Positions 54,991-64,000 of a DNA stretch of 64,000 nucleotides are shown here, piece after piece (position 1 is the stretch's first letter; every line of letters begins with the position of its first letter). Source of the DNA: JALORV01 sp963780715 (GTDB lineage Bacteria; Pseudomonadota; Gammaproteobacteria; Burkholderiales; Burkholderiaceae_F); contig CAWADK010000027.1 of the NCBI GenBank assembly GCA_963780715.1, positions 11,543 to 75,542 of the forward strand. The letters run 5' to 3'. A program made the translations under genes and the position numbers. The notes under the pieces were generated by a model. It worked only from the letters and a program-made list of their open reading frames with translations, ran no database searches and had not been told where the DNA came from.

Positions 54991-55535
54991 ACGTTCGAAC
55001 CTTCTTCGTCGGCGCCCTGCTGGTCGCGGGCGTGTTGCCTCTGGCAGCGCAGTTCTCGCTGCCGCAGGCAGGCGGACGACCCCTGCGGTCGCCCGTGGTG
55101 GATCCCGATACCTCGCGTGGCATCGACTGGCCCACCCACTTCCGCGACCGGCCGCTGACCCAGTTGCCGTTGTCCGATCTCGAGGAGCGCTTCGCGCGCC
55201 GCTTTCCGGGCGCAGTGGCGCGATTCACCGACGGCGAACGCATGCTGATCCTGCGCCAGGTCGAGCGCCCGACGCGCCAGCTGCATCCGGCGTCCGATTG
55301 CTTCAAGGCGCTCGGTTACACAATCGAGCGGCCCCGGCCGGTCCTCGACGATCTCGGCGAGCGGTGGAGCTGCTTCGCCGCCACCCGCGAAGGCTCGCGC
55401 CTGCGCGTGTGCGAGCGCATCCACGACAGTGAGGGCCGCGAGTGGACCGACACCTCGGCGTGGTTCTGGGCCGCGCAATACGGCGGCGGTCCGTGGTGGG
55501 CCACGACCGTGGTCGAGCGCCTGGGTGAGCCATGA
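54987..55535 (+). CDS. exported exosortase-associated protein of unknown function
   Basis: The 182-aa product has a signal peptide (MNVRTFFVGALLVAGVLPLA) and a soluble domain with three cysteines (HPASDCFKALGY, RWSCFAATREG, RVCERIHD) and a Trp-rich end (SAWFWAAQYGGGPWWATTVV). I do not recognise the family, but size and position match the EpsI-type partners found beside exosortases. The start overlaps the exosortase stop (ATGA) and has GGAGGA nine bases upstream. Confidence 0.7.
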   Translation: MNVRTFFVGALLVAGVLPLAAQFSLPQAGGRPLRSPVVDPDTSRGIDWPTHFRDRPLTQLPLSDLEERFARRFPGAVARFTDGERMLILRQVERPTRQLHPASDCFKALGYTIERPRPVLDDLGERWSCFAATREGSRLRVCERIHDSEGREWTDTSAWFWAAQYGGGPWWATTVVERLGEP

Positions 55536-55597
55536 GCGCAGAGCGCCGATCCCGCGCGCTGCTTTTGGGGCGAGCCACGAGGAGTGACGCTCAATGA
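55532..55597 (+). other. possible coupling micro-ORF before the GT51 gene
   Basis: The ATG overlapping the previous stop opens a 21-codon frame (starts MSAERRSRALLLG) that ends at the TGA overlapping the next ATG. The ATGA-to-ATGA layout and the MSAER start resemble the 25-residue repeat peptides at 19091-19242 and 31294-31371, but the rest differs. A ribosome-binding GAGGAG lies about ten bases before the second ATG. Confidence 0.35.
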
Positions 55598-56949
55598 ACG
55601 TGCGCCGAATGACGCGCCGGCTGCTCGTCGCCGCTGCGCTCTTCCTGCTGGCCGCGGCGCTCGGCGCCGGCGGCGCGCTCGCCGTACTGGTGACCGGCAA
55701 CGGCGTGCTCTCGACGGCCCCGCCGGCGTGGACCACGCGCATCGCGCCTTTTGGCGTGCCGTTCGATCTGAACGTGACGGGCCTGGTGCGACTGGTCACG
55801 GCGCCTGGCGTCGCCCACCTGCTCGACGGCCGCAGCGTCGACACGCGCGCGGGCCACATCGCATTCCGCCGCGAGGGCGCGATCCTGATCGCGCGCTGCG
55901 CGCCGTGCCGCCTGCAGCATCCGGTGCTGGCAGCCGAGCCGCTGCAGTTGGCGGAAGCAGAGCTTGCGCTCGCGCGCAGGGACGCCTCGGTGAATGGCTG
56001 GATCGCCAGCGGTGCCGTGCGCGTCGACTACACCGCAGAAGTCGCGGCCGACGGCATGCGTGTGCGCTGGACGCTGCCGCGCACGGATGTCGGCGACGCG
56101 GTGCGGACTCTTGCGTCGATCATTCCGGAGGCGCGCTGGGGACGATTCGATGGCGCCATTGAAGCGAGCGGCACGCTGACGCTGCCACAGGGCAGGAGCA
56201 GCACGCAATTTCACATCGACCAGCTGCAGGTGGCCGATCTCGGCACCGAGGCACTGCAGTTCGGCGTGTTCACGCTGTCGTGCCAGCAACTGGACGGCAG
56301 ACCGCGCCGACAGCCGAGCGGCGACGGCGCCACGACATGGATCGCGCTGGACAAGCTCGGCCCGTACCTGCCCGCCGCGGTGATCGCCGCCGAAGACCAG
56401 CGCTTCCATGAGCACGGCGGCTATGACGAAGAAGAACTCGCCGCACTGCTCGCCGCCGTCGATGCCGACGGCCCGCCGCGCGGTGCCAGCACGCTGACAC
56501 AGCAGCTCGCCCGCACGCTCTTCACCGGCGGTGAGCGCACCGCCGCGCGCAAGCTGCGCGAGCTCCTCTATGCGGTGGAAATGGAACACACGCTCGGCAA
56601 GGCCCGTATCTTCGAGCTCTACCTGAACACGGTCGATTGGGGCCCGGGCATCTGCGGCGCGCGCGCTGCCGCCCGCACCTACTTCGGCAAGCCGCCGGCG
56701 CGACTCACGCCCATCGAGGCCGCGTGGCTCGCCGGCATCCTGCGCCGCCCGCACGCTGCTTACGTGAACGAGTGGCGTGCGCAGGCGCCGCAACGCGAAC
56801 GCGCCGAGGCAATCGTCCTGCAGATGCGCGACTTCCCGCGCCGCGACCGCAATCACTGGGCGCGCGGTTCACTGGTGCTGCGCGCAACACCAGCGACGCC
56901 GCACAGCGATGGAGTCTCTCGGGCAGCGGTGGCATCCGCCATTCGGTGA
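55594..56949 (+). CDS. peptidoglycan glycosyltransferase (GT51, monofunctional type)
   Basis: The 451-aa product has one N-terminal membrane helix (LLVAAALFLLAAALGAGGAL), a roughly 200-residue N-terminal domain of unknown fold and a C-terminal GT51 domain: AAEDQRFHEHGG (catalytic Glu), GASTLTQQLARTLF, RKLRELLYAVEMEHTLGK and FELYLNTVDWGPG. No transpeptidase domain follows, so it would only polymerise glycan strands. The last 25 or so residues may be altered by the neighbouring IS110 insertion. It is the last gene of the exosortase block and may alter the wall for export of the vWA protein. Confidence 0.85.
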   Translation: MNVRRMTRRLLVAAALFLLAAALGAGGALAVLVTGNGVLSTAPPAWTTRIAPFGVPFDLNVTGLVRLVTAPGVAHLLDGRSVDTRAGHIAFRREGAILIARCAPCRLQHPVLAAEPLQLAEAELALARRDASVNGWIASGAVRVDYTAEVAADGMRVRWTLPRTDVGDAVRTLASIIPEARWGRFDGAIEASGTLTLPQGRSSTQFHIDQLQVADLGTEALQFGVFTLSCQQLDGRPRRQPSGDGATTWIALDKLGPYLPAAVIAAEDQRFHEHGGYDEEELAALLAAVDADGPPRGASTLTQQLARTLFTGGERTAARKLRELLYAVEMEHTLGKARIFELYLNTVDWGPGICGARAAARTYFGKPPARLTPIEAAWLAGILRRPHAAYVNEWRAQAPQRERAEAIVLQMRDFPRRDRNHWARGSLVLRATPATPHSDGVSRAAVASAIR

Positions 56950-57134
56950 GTGCGTAAAGGCCACCGCGGGACGATTCATCAGTTGCGGTGGCTCGCCACG
57001 AGTCCTGCGCCGTATTCGACGCGGAGCGGGAAGCCCGTAGTCGACCCATCAGCATCGGTAATCGGGCTGACCATCGCGTAGGGTCGAGCTCTCCATAGAC
57101 TCGCAGGACACCCACCTGCGAAGGAGAGATCGCG

Positions 57135-58170
57135 ATGAAGTACTTCACCGGTATCGATGTGTCACTGCGTTCCGTGTCGATCTGCGTGGTCGACGAGGCG
57201 GGTGCGGTTCAGTACGAAGGCAAGGTGGCTGCTGAGATCGACGTGATCGTGGCAGCGCTGCGCCGCTTCAGCGTCGAGGTCCGCCAGGTGGGGTTCGAGG
57301 CCGGCACGTTGACGCAGTACCTGACCTACGGATTGAGTGAAGCCGGGTTCGAGGTGGTCTGCATGGAGGCGCGGCAGGTGGCGGCGTCGCTGGCGGCCAT
57401 GCGCAACAAGACCGACCGCAACGATGCCCGCGGGCTGGCGCAGATCCTGCGGACCGGCTGGTATCGCACCGTCCACGTGAAGAGCCTCGAGAGCCACCAG
57501 GTGCGCGCGCTGCTGTCGAGCCGCAAGATGATCCTGACCAAGTGCATCGATCTCGAGAACGAGCTGCGCGGCTTGCTCAAGGTGTTCGGGGTACGGCTGC
57601 CGCCGCGAGTCGGCCACGGCGGCTTCGACGAGCTGGTGCGACCCAAGGTGCTGGCGCTGCCGGAGTTGGCCAAGTGCCTGCTGCCCCTGCTCGATGCGCG
57701 CAGCATGCTGTACCGCACGTATCTGCAGCTCGACAACGCCGTCCGCGGCATGGCGCGCCAGGACCCGGTGTGCCGGCGACTGATGAGCGTGCCCGGGGTC
57801 GGACCTGTCACCTCGCTGACGTTCAAGACGGCGGTCGATAACCCGACCCGCTTCCGATCGTCACGGACGGTGGCAGCGCACTTCGGACTGACGCCACGGC
57901 GCTACCAGTCCGGCGAGATGGACAACCCGGGCCGCATCTCCAAGGCCGGCGATCCCGGCGGTGCGGCAGGCACTGTACGGCGCCGCCCATGCCTTGATGA
58001 CCCGCAGCGACGCCTGGTCCGTGCTCAAGGCCTGGGGGCTGCGCCTGGCCAAGACGCGCGGCCATCGGCGCGCCGTGATCGCCGTGGCCCGCAAGCTGGC
58101 GGTGATCCTGCATCAGATGTGGATCCATGACACCGACTTCCGCGCGACGCGGATGGAGGCGGCCGCATGA
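57135..58170 (+). pseudogene. IS110-family transposase, frameshifted
   Basis: The product has the DEDD-type N-terminal domain (FTGIDVSLRSVSICVVDEAG, GFEAGTLTQYL, NKTDRNDARGLAQIL) and the C-terminal Transposase_20 domain (RLMSVPGVGPVTSLTF, AAHFGLTPRRYQSGE), as in IS110 elements. The frame breaks at GATCCCGGCG (57951-57960): with one C fewer in 57954-57956 it continues KAGDPAVRQALYGAAHAL to the end. Length is 3n+1. GAAGGAG lies before the ATG. The element ends are not defined because IS110 elements lack clear terminal inverted repeats. Confidence 0.88.
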
Positions 58171-58585
58171 GCTGATCAGAAGAGCCACCTCCGCAAAATC
58201 GTCTTCGTTGAACGTGTGGACGAGGGTTCAGGATGAAGCCGCAAACGTCTGCTGCGCTTCGAGCGCGACCATGAGCGAGGCTCTCCTTCCCGTTCCGACC
58301 CATGCCTGCAGCGCGCCAGATCGACCGCGCCCGACTGCGTAAAGAAGCGTGACCCACACCACAACGAAACCCTTGACGTGAACAACCCAGGAGCGCGACC
58401 CTTGACAACAACGCCCGATTAAAGAAGCGGAAGTCGCGTCCTCCCGACAGCGGACGCTCGGGGCAGTCTCGATTGCGGACATGAACCGCCGACCCCGATT
58501 CGACGCCCGATCAGATCGTCGGATTCGGTCAGGCCATCTCCCGGACTGAATCGGGCGTCCGCCGCGAGATCGCGGCCCCGGATGC
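58171..58585. other. gap without recognisable gene
   Basis: These 415 bases after the transposase hold no frame with family-like sequence. They probably include the right end of the IS110 element. Several weak stem-loops are present, but no terminator is convincing. Confidence 0.4.
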
Positions 58586-60675
58586 GCTACGGCGCGCGAG
58601 GCGGTCCGATCAGCGGGGTCTGTCACGGGCTTGGCCATGCCGAAGAACACCACCAGGCCCTGTCCGGCGGCGCGCGTGCTGAGGGCCTCGGCGCCAGTCC
58701 GAACGCGGCGTCGTCGATTCTGCCAGTTGTTGGTGACCCACGACGTCGCCGGCTGGGCCGATGCCGATGTCGACGAGCTGCTGCATGCCGCCGCCGACAC
58801 AGCCGCCGGGCGGCGAGATGGCATCGCCGCTCTTCTGCCCGGGCGGGCAGTCTCCGGCCGAACGCCACACACCTGCACGATGCCCGTCGCCTCGGACGAC
58901 GAGGTTGGAGACCCATGCATTGTCGTTGCCATCGATGGCAACGGCCCATGGTCCGGCGAGGCCCTTGCCGGCGACCGGCGAGAACGGCGCCTGGGAGCCG
59001 TCCGGCTGGAGCACCGTCACGCTGCCGCCATCCCTGAACGCCGGGCTTCTGTGCGGAAAGGCCGGTGCACGAGGACTTCCGTCGCCTCCTTCTCGCCCTT
59101 GACGAGCGTAGGCGGCCATACATCGCGTCGAGTCTTGCAGGCGGCCACGCTCGGAACTGCCGAAGCGGTTGGCGACCCAGACATTGCCCTTGCTGTCGAT
59201 GGCGAGTGCCGCTGCCGCTGAAGACCGACCTCGAATTTCTCGACCTTGGTCGGATCGGAGGCGGGGAAGCGGATCACCGATGACGCCGATGTTGTTGGTG
59301 ACCCAGATGCGATCCTGCTGGTCGATGGCCGAGGTGAAACGGCGCGAACAGGCCGCAGGGATTGTGCAATGGGTTCTTCCCCTTGTTGCGGCAGAAAATC
59401 GCCCCCTTGGTGGGGTCCCCCTGGGCAGGTGCACCACGGGGCTCTTGCCCTGGTCCACGGCCCAGATGTCTCCGCTCGGCGTGACGATGATGCCCTGCAT
59501 TTCGCCGAGCTGGCCGTTGAGGGTGTCCAACCCTCCGATGGGGGTGAGACGGCTTACCGGACGGTTCGAAGCCGCGATCGTCTGACTCGCATAGCCGCTC
59601 GGGCCAGACGATGATCCCTGGCGTCGATCGCGAGTCCGAAGCCGACACCGCTCACGCCACCGCCGGCGAAGCCGGTGGTGATCGGTGACAGCGCCCTTCC
59701 GTCCGGTGCGAACTTGGACAGATTACCGTACCACAGCGTCGATTGGTTCTGTGCGCCGACGACGAAGTTGTTGCCGACCCAGACATTCCCCTGGCTGTCG
59801 ATCATCAGCTTGCCGCCGCCGCTGTAGCCGCCGCCGGCGAACTTCAGAGGCAGCACCCAGGCGCTCGGCGCGAAGGTGAGATAGGGCAGTGTACGGTGTC
59901 GGCCGCATCTTCTTGCCCTTCGGCACCGGATAGAAGGCGTCCAACAATGCGAAGAGCGTGCCGGCGTGGTGGGCCGGGCTACGCACGACGGCTGCCGCGA
60001 CTGCCAGCGTGTCGGTCAGGCGCGACGCCAGTGGGGGTAGCCGAGGCGGCGAAGAGCTTGGCGCACGCGTCGGGGACCATGTGGGTCACGCATCCATCGA
60101 GCATGCTCGCGAAGGTGGAAAAGTTCGCCATCGTCGGCGTCTGGGTGCTGTTCAGCGGATCCTGGATTGTCGTGCCGTAGCCGCCGGTCGCGATATCGAC
60201 GAAGTTGGGCACGTTGCCTGCCGCGATGCGCAGGGCGAGCGGCGGGCCCTTGATGCCGGCCGTCGATGAACTGGTTGTGCGTCCACACCGATGCGATGGT
60301 GGTGAACGCGTTGACAGTGACCTGCGCAGGAGGCTTTGTGCCGAGCACGGTCGATGAGACGCGATGGCCGGGTTAGCTCCGCTCGACTTGTTCGCGGTCG
60401 GCTGGCCGCCGCCGGCGACCAGGTGCAGGGCTGGAATCAGAGGAGGCGCTTGCGGTCGGCGACGAGATAAGAGAACTTCCCGTCGAGCCCCGTGCGCACC
60501 TGGCCGAGCTGCTTCGGTGATACCATTGGTTCCCGCCCACAGCGTCACAGTCGAGTTGGCGATCGGCGCGCCACCACCGAGTACTTGGCCCTTGAGGGTC
60601 GATTGCGAGGGCCGGGCAGGCCGCTGCAAGACCAATCACGAGTAGTGCTGGCGACATCGACATGGTGCGCATCAT
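58586..60675 (-). pseudogene. secreted streptogramin-lyase/NHL-like propeller protein, several frameshifts
   Basis: A signal peptide (SPALLVIGLAAACPALA) starts at 60675. Pieces in different frames then give an Ig-like region (LKGQVLGGGAPIANSTVTLW), a helical segment (GNVPNFVDIATGGYGTTIQD) and propeller repeats (DSQGNVWVGNNF, DQQDRIWVTNNIG, DSKGNVWVANRFG, DGNDNAWVSNLV). The end GLVVFFGMAKPV is followed in another frame by TPLIGPPRAP and a stop at 58586. At least eight frame changes occur over 2 kb. The repeats are those of the Vgb-like propeller family. This is either a decayed gene or poor sequence. Confidence 0.6.
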
Positions 60676-60911
60676 CTGCCTAGGTCAGGACAAAGACGCG
60701 CACTATAGGCGAGCGCCTTCAGTCAGTGCGAACCGAGTCCGCACCGCCGTGGAAGGCTGGCGCACGTGTTCGCGGGCAGGGATGCCGAGGTCTGCTCTAC
60801 GGCTCAGTCGGTACACTTCGGCTGGGAGATCTCCGGTTCTGGCCCAACTCTGCATCAGCGGCGCGACTCTTCATTTTCCCTTAGCCTGGCCTTGATGACG
60901 TTGCGCGTTGC

Positions 60912-62132
60912 TCAGCGAGGTTCACTGGGCGACTGTCGGGTCTGCTTGATCGCCTGCTCGGCTACTCCCACTTCGCCATACCGCGCCAGGCGGACGGCGT
61001 GTCCTTGCAAAGTCTCCAGGAACCCGCAGCTCCAATAGTCGTCCGTGTCCCAAATCGGATTGCTCGTGACCTGCTCGAAGGCGTCGAGCTTGTCCTGCAG
61101 CGCCCTGACCTTCTCTTCCGGCCATCCAGCATTCCGGCCGAAAGCTGTGCCGAGCCAGACCCTCGATCAAGCTCGAGCCGGTCAGCAACGCCTCGGCGAT
61201 CACGCTGGCTCGCGCCGACGACCCTCGTCCATCGCGACGCCCTTGCCGCAGTGTCGGCTGGCGGCCAGCAAGGGCGGAAGCGGTATCGCGGCGGAGCTGC
61301 CGATAGATCGGTCAACGTGGCCATTCGCACGGGTGACGGCGTTCTGGCCGAGTCCGGGTGCTCGACAGCGCCCAGCGGTCCGGCTTCATCGAGTCGGGAT
61401 GACGTCGCTCGCGCTGCCCCCTCGCATCGCGGCTTCCTCGGCGGTGCGATCTTCCGATGCGATCGCCCGGCTGGCATGACCCAGGCCCAGCGGGATGACG
61501 TTGTCGCGCTCCAGGGCAGCCCATTGGGCGCGCTCAGCCGGGCGCACGGCCCGGCACCGCTGCGGACCGCATAGGCACGATCGCGGGGTCGAGGGCGGTC
61601 GCGTGAGCACGCCCGTCGCGGGTCGCCGCCACGCTGGTGGCCAGTTGGTCGGCGTCCGGACGCAGCGCCGCCGCGCTGGCTTCGAACAAACGCCGGGTGC
61701 ACACGGGGGATTCCTCGCAGTTAGGCGGCAGCTGTGCACGGACGGGACTCGGCGGCCGCCGCGCCCTTCATCGTGGCCGCAAGGGACAGCGCGATTGCCC
61801 GCTTGCCGGGATCTGCATCGTTGGCGAGCGCGTCGGTGATGCGGACCAGAAGCGTCGCGCGCGGCGACCCGAACTTGTTGCGGGTACGGATGAGATCGTC
61901 GGGCTGGACGGTGATCTGGCCGTACCCGCAGAGGCCCACCGTCCGTGCGGTTGGCGCTACGGGAGGACGCACATCGGTCAGCGCGGGGGAACGCCCGGCT
62001 GCGCGCGGGGCGATTTCGTCTCCGAAGAATAAGTTCGGCGCGGCCACTGCTCCGCCTGTCCGAGTGCCCATAGAGGAGCACGGCGGCGAGCAACGCAGCG
62101 GCGCCGAGCCCGAGTGCGATCCGTGAACGCAT
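60912..62132 (-). pseudogene. exported protein of unknown function, frameshifted
   Basis: A signal peptide (MRSRIALGLGAAALLAAVLLY) starts at 62132. The frame then moves to APNLFFGDEIAPRAAGRSPA and GLCGYGQITVQPDDLIRTRN, back to AERAQWAALERDNVIPLGLG and finally to ALLTGSSLIEGLARHSF and AEQAIKQTRQSPSEPR before the stop at 60912. Net length is a multiple of three, so insertions and deletions balance. I recognise no family. About 235 bases between this gene and the propeller gene hold nothing that I can identify. Confidence 0.5.
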
Positions 62133-62233
62133 GCCGCAATGCTGACGCGACTTCGGAATGTCCGCAATGCGGCGGTTTGAGAGCTCGAGCGAGACGACCG
62201 CTTATGGCCGAAGGCGGCGGTTTGATCTCTGCG

Positions 62234-62960
62234 TTAGTCGCGATCGCCGTAGGCGGCAAACTGCCCCGGCTTATGACCGCGAAAAACATCGATGCACAAC
62301 CCGTCTGCGTGTCGCCAGAGCCCCTCATACTTTTCGCGCACAACTTCCCTAAAGAACGCCTCGCAAGACATACCGACAGGCGCGTGCAATTCAAAGTAGT
62401 CTTCTCTCCACTCGCCCACGTAAATCATCGGATCCACTCCGTCAAACAACCACCGCGCACCCTGCCACGTGATGAAATCGGGGTTCGAGTCAGCTCTGAC
62501 AATGTCTCGCGAGCCAATTTCGCTTCAACCCAGCCCTCAGATGTAGTGCGAGTGTCCCATTCCCGGGAATCGCCCACCCGGGACCCCATGCGTCCATCCA
62601 CGTTCCAGATGCTCCCAAGAGATCATCCCGAAGTCAGAGTCCTTGGTGTAGCCAGCTAAGCCCTTGCGAAGCATCTCGTAACACACGAACGCTTCATCGC
62701 GCTCGGTCAACGGTGGAGGCGTCGGCGCGCGCAGTGCCTGCATGCCGCAGGCCGAATGGATCAGCCGAAGGTCGCAAGTAAAGGTCTCCTCCGCACGCCG
62801 CGCACTGAACCTTGACCCAGGAGCCTATGTAAAGCCGAAAGCAGTGCTCTTCAGTCCGACGCGATACGCAGCAATACTGACGGCCCACGTAGTCGGGACA
62901 CGTGTCGATAGGTGCCTCGTAGAGCGGGAACGGAATGCCAAGCTCAGCGAACGTGGACAT
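62234..62960 (-). pseudogene. CbrC (UPF0167)-like Cys-rich protein, frameshifted
   Basis: The N-terminal piece (MSTFAELGIPFPLYEAPID, YVGRQYCCVSRRTEEHCFRL, CAACGGDLYLR) is followed in other frames by AFVCYEMLRKGLAGYTKDSD, FGMISWEHLERGWTHGVPG, FITWQGARWLFDGVDPMIYV and YEGLWRHADGLCIDVFRGH. Order and motifs recall CbrC-type proteins. One frame change is clear: ACCCCG would need one more C to join TRTP to DFITWQ. At least two other changes are needed. Family assignment is tentative. Confidence 0.45.
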
Positions 62961-63180
62961 GCGCTTTCTCAGTGACCGCTTTGGTGTAATTCTGCCGGGG
63001 AGTTAAGGCGGCAGCTAATCGCCGGCTCAAGCCTCCGAATCTCATCCGCGCCGCGACCCGTAGCCGCCTTCAGCGTCTTACGAAAGCAGCCGCGGAACTC
63101 GCGCCGATGGCGGACGATGAATGTTAGAGGTGATTGAGAACACCCACCATTGCTCCGCTGGGTCGAGAAAAGGCTTTGCT
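62961..63180. other. gap without recognisable gene
   Basis: Short frames exist on both strands but none shows a signal peptide, known motif or ribosome-binding site. I see nothing to annotate here. Confidence 0.4.
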
Positions 63181-63836
63181 TCACTGCGCAACCTGCCAGA
63201 TGGAGCTCTCTTCTGCGGGGAGCTTCAGGAGCGTTCTCGCGGCCGCGATGCTTCTAGAGACCAAAGTCCGCGCGACCGCAGCATTTCTCGCCTCGACCAT
63301 GAACGCTGCGGCCTTTGCCTTCAACTCCACGCACCAGGGAACGTTATGTTCGACTCGAGACAGCGCTTCGTGCTGGCTGTGGGCAAACGCCAACTCGCCG
63401 TTTGCAAGAGAGGCCATCATCGCGTGATAGTGATGCCAGGGATTCCCGTCCTCCTTTCCGCGCAAGTGAATTGCAGCGCTGCCCACCGTGGGGAACTGAT
63501 CGCCAGCGACAGCACCTCGTTTGCGGCCTGTGAAGCGTAGTTGTCAGCTGCCAGAGCAAAGCCGTCGGGCTCGATGAACTCTGCAAAACCTGCCACGCGC
63601 TTGACCTCGTCGAAGGAGAGATGATCCTTGGCGTGCCATAGCCACGTTGCTGCAACATTGAGGTAGGTCCCTTTGCTCCAAGCGCTTGGCTGAAACTCAA
63701 CTACGGCGAGCCACCACCCGTTGTCTTTCAGCCAGAGACGAGACTTACCTTTCCGCTTCATGCCGATGATTGTCAGATGAGCCTTCGCCGCAGCGGCTAT
63801 GAGGTCGCTGTGCGGAGAGGAGCGCGAATTGTCCAT
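63181..63836 (-). pseudogene. uncharacterised cytosolic protein, frameshifted
   Basis: An ATG at 63836 opens MDNSRSSPHSDLIAAAAKAH and a domain with GMKRKGKSRLWLKDNGWW and VEFQPSAWSKGTYLNVAATW, a pattern like DUF4304-type proteins. Near 63490 the frame changes and continues VGSAAIHLRGKEDGNPWHHY to AARTLLKLPAEESSIWQVAQ, ending at 63181. One base at AGTTCCCC accounts for the change. Function unknown. Confidence 0.5.
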
Positions 63837-64000
63837 GTGAGGTCTAACGGAATCTAGCTCGCGAGCCGCAATCGGAGAGGACGCATTGGAGCAAATCTGA
63901 AGTGCATCCGAACGGCAGAAACTGGACGTACCCGGCACCGTTACATAACTGGGTGGCGGAGCCCCCTGATGGAAAACCATTTGCCACTTGCCGTTCGATC

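Noticed and set aside
57951..57960. Programmed frameshifting of the transposase
   Set aside because: IS110 transposases are made from one frame. The break is one extra C in a C run, without slippery heptamer or downstream structure typical of IS1/IS3-type frameshifting.

Overview
The window looks like a high-GC chromosome of a betaproteobacterium (Burkholderiales/Rhodocyclales-like). The evidence is gene content and order: mreBCD opposite gatCAB, pyrE next to xth, metX-metW, a torF-type porin/glnK/amt operon, gshA-gshB followed by an EIIA-Man/HPr/EI phosphotransfer operon, ubiK before comM, and a 40-aa bTHX ribosomal protein gene. No rRNA, tRNA or CRISPR array was found.

Layout. 0-9.4 kb: a lipoprotein, the rod-shape operon mreB-mreC-mreD (minus), the amidotransferase cluster gatC-gatA-TPR-gatB (plus) and a DUF4382 lipoprotein (minus). 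9.6-18.5 kb: prolyl oligopeptidase, a pyrE operon, exonuclease III, a TAXI-type solute-binding protein, an AmpG-like permease and a cupin. 18.5-21.2 kb: the methionine genes metX-metW, preceded by a promoter, a SAM-II-like riboswitch and an intrinsic terminator, then a SYLF-domain protein. 21.3-29.3 kb: EI, HPr, EIIA, gshB, gshA, amt, glnK and a porin, the last three behind a sigma-54 promoter. 29.6-42.3 kb: ubiK, a Memo-AMMECR1 fusion with its radical-SAM partner, an anchored Mrr-like protein, comM, a PlpD-like patatin, DAHP synthase, an aminotransferase/mmsA pair, a lipoprotein and bTHX. 42.5-49.8 kb: signalling genes (diguanylate cyclase, creB, creC, a hybrid histidine kinase and a divergent LuxR-type regulator).

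49.8-57 kb is the most system-like accessory block. A rhodanese and a small membrane protein (minus) face a VIT-like secreted protein, a VIT/vWA protein with a PEP-CTERM-type tail, an exosortase, a small exported protein and a GT51 peptidoglycan glycosyltransferase (plus). I infer a one-target exosortase system that displays a vWA adhesin-like protein, with a hybrid kinase and a regulator alongside. An IS110-family transposase gene follows.

From 57 kb to the end almost every gene is broken into several frames. Single-base indels also break the DUF4382 gene, ampG, the hybrid kinase (twice), the exosortase and the transposase. Several of the best-resolved ones fall in short homopolymers, so assembly error is the most economical explanation, and the reading frames of these genes should be treated as provisional.

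A second notable item is a 74-nt repeat (three copies) that begins and ends with ATGA. It sits between overlapping stop and start codons, encodes a 25-residue peptide and carries its own ribosome-binding sequence.
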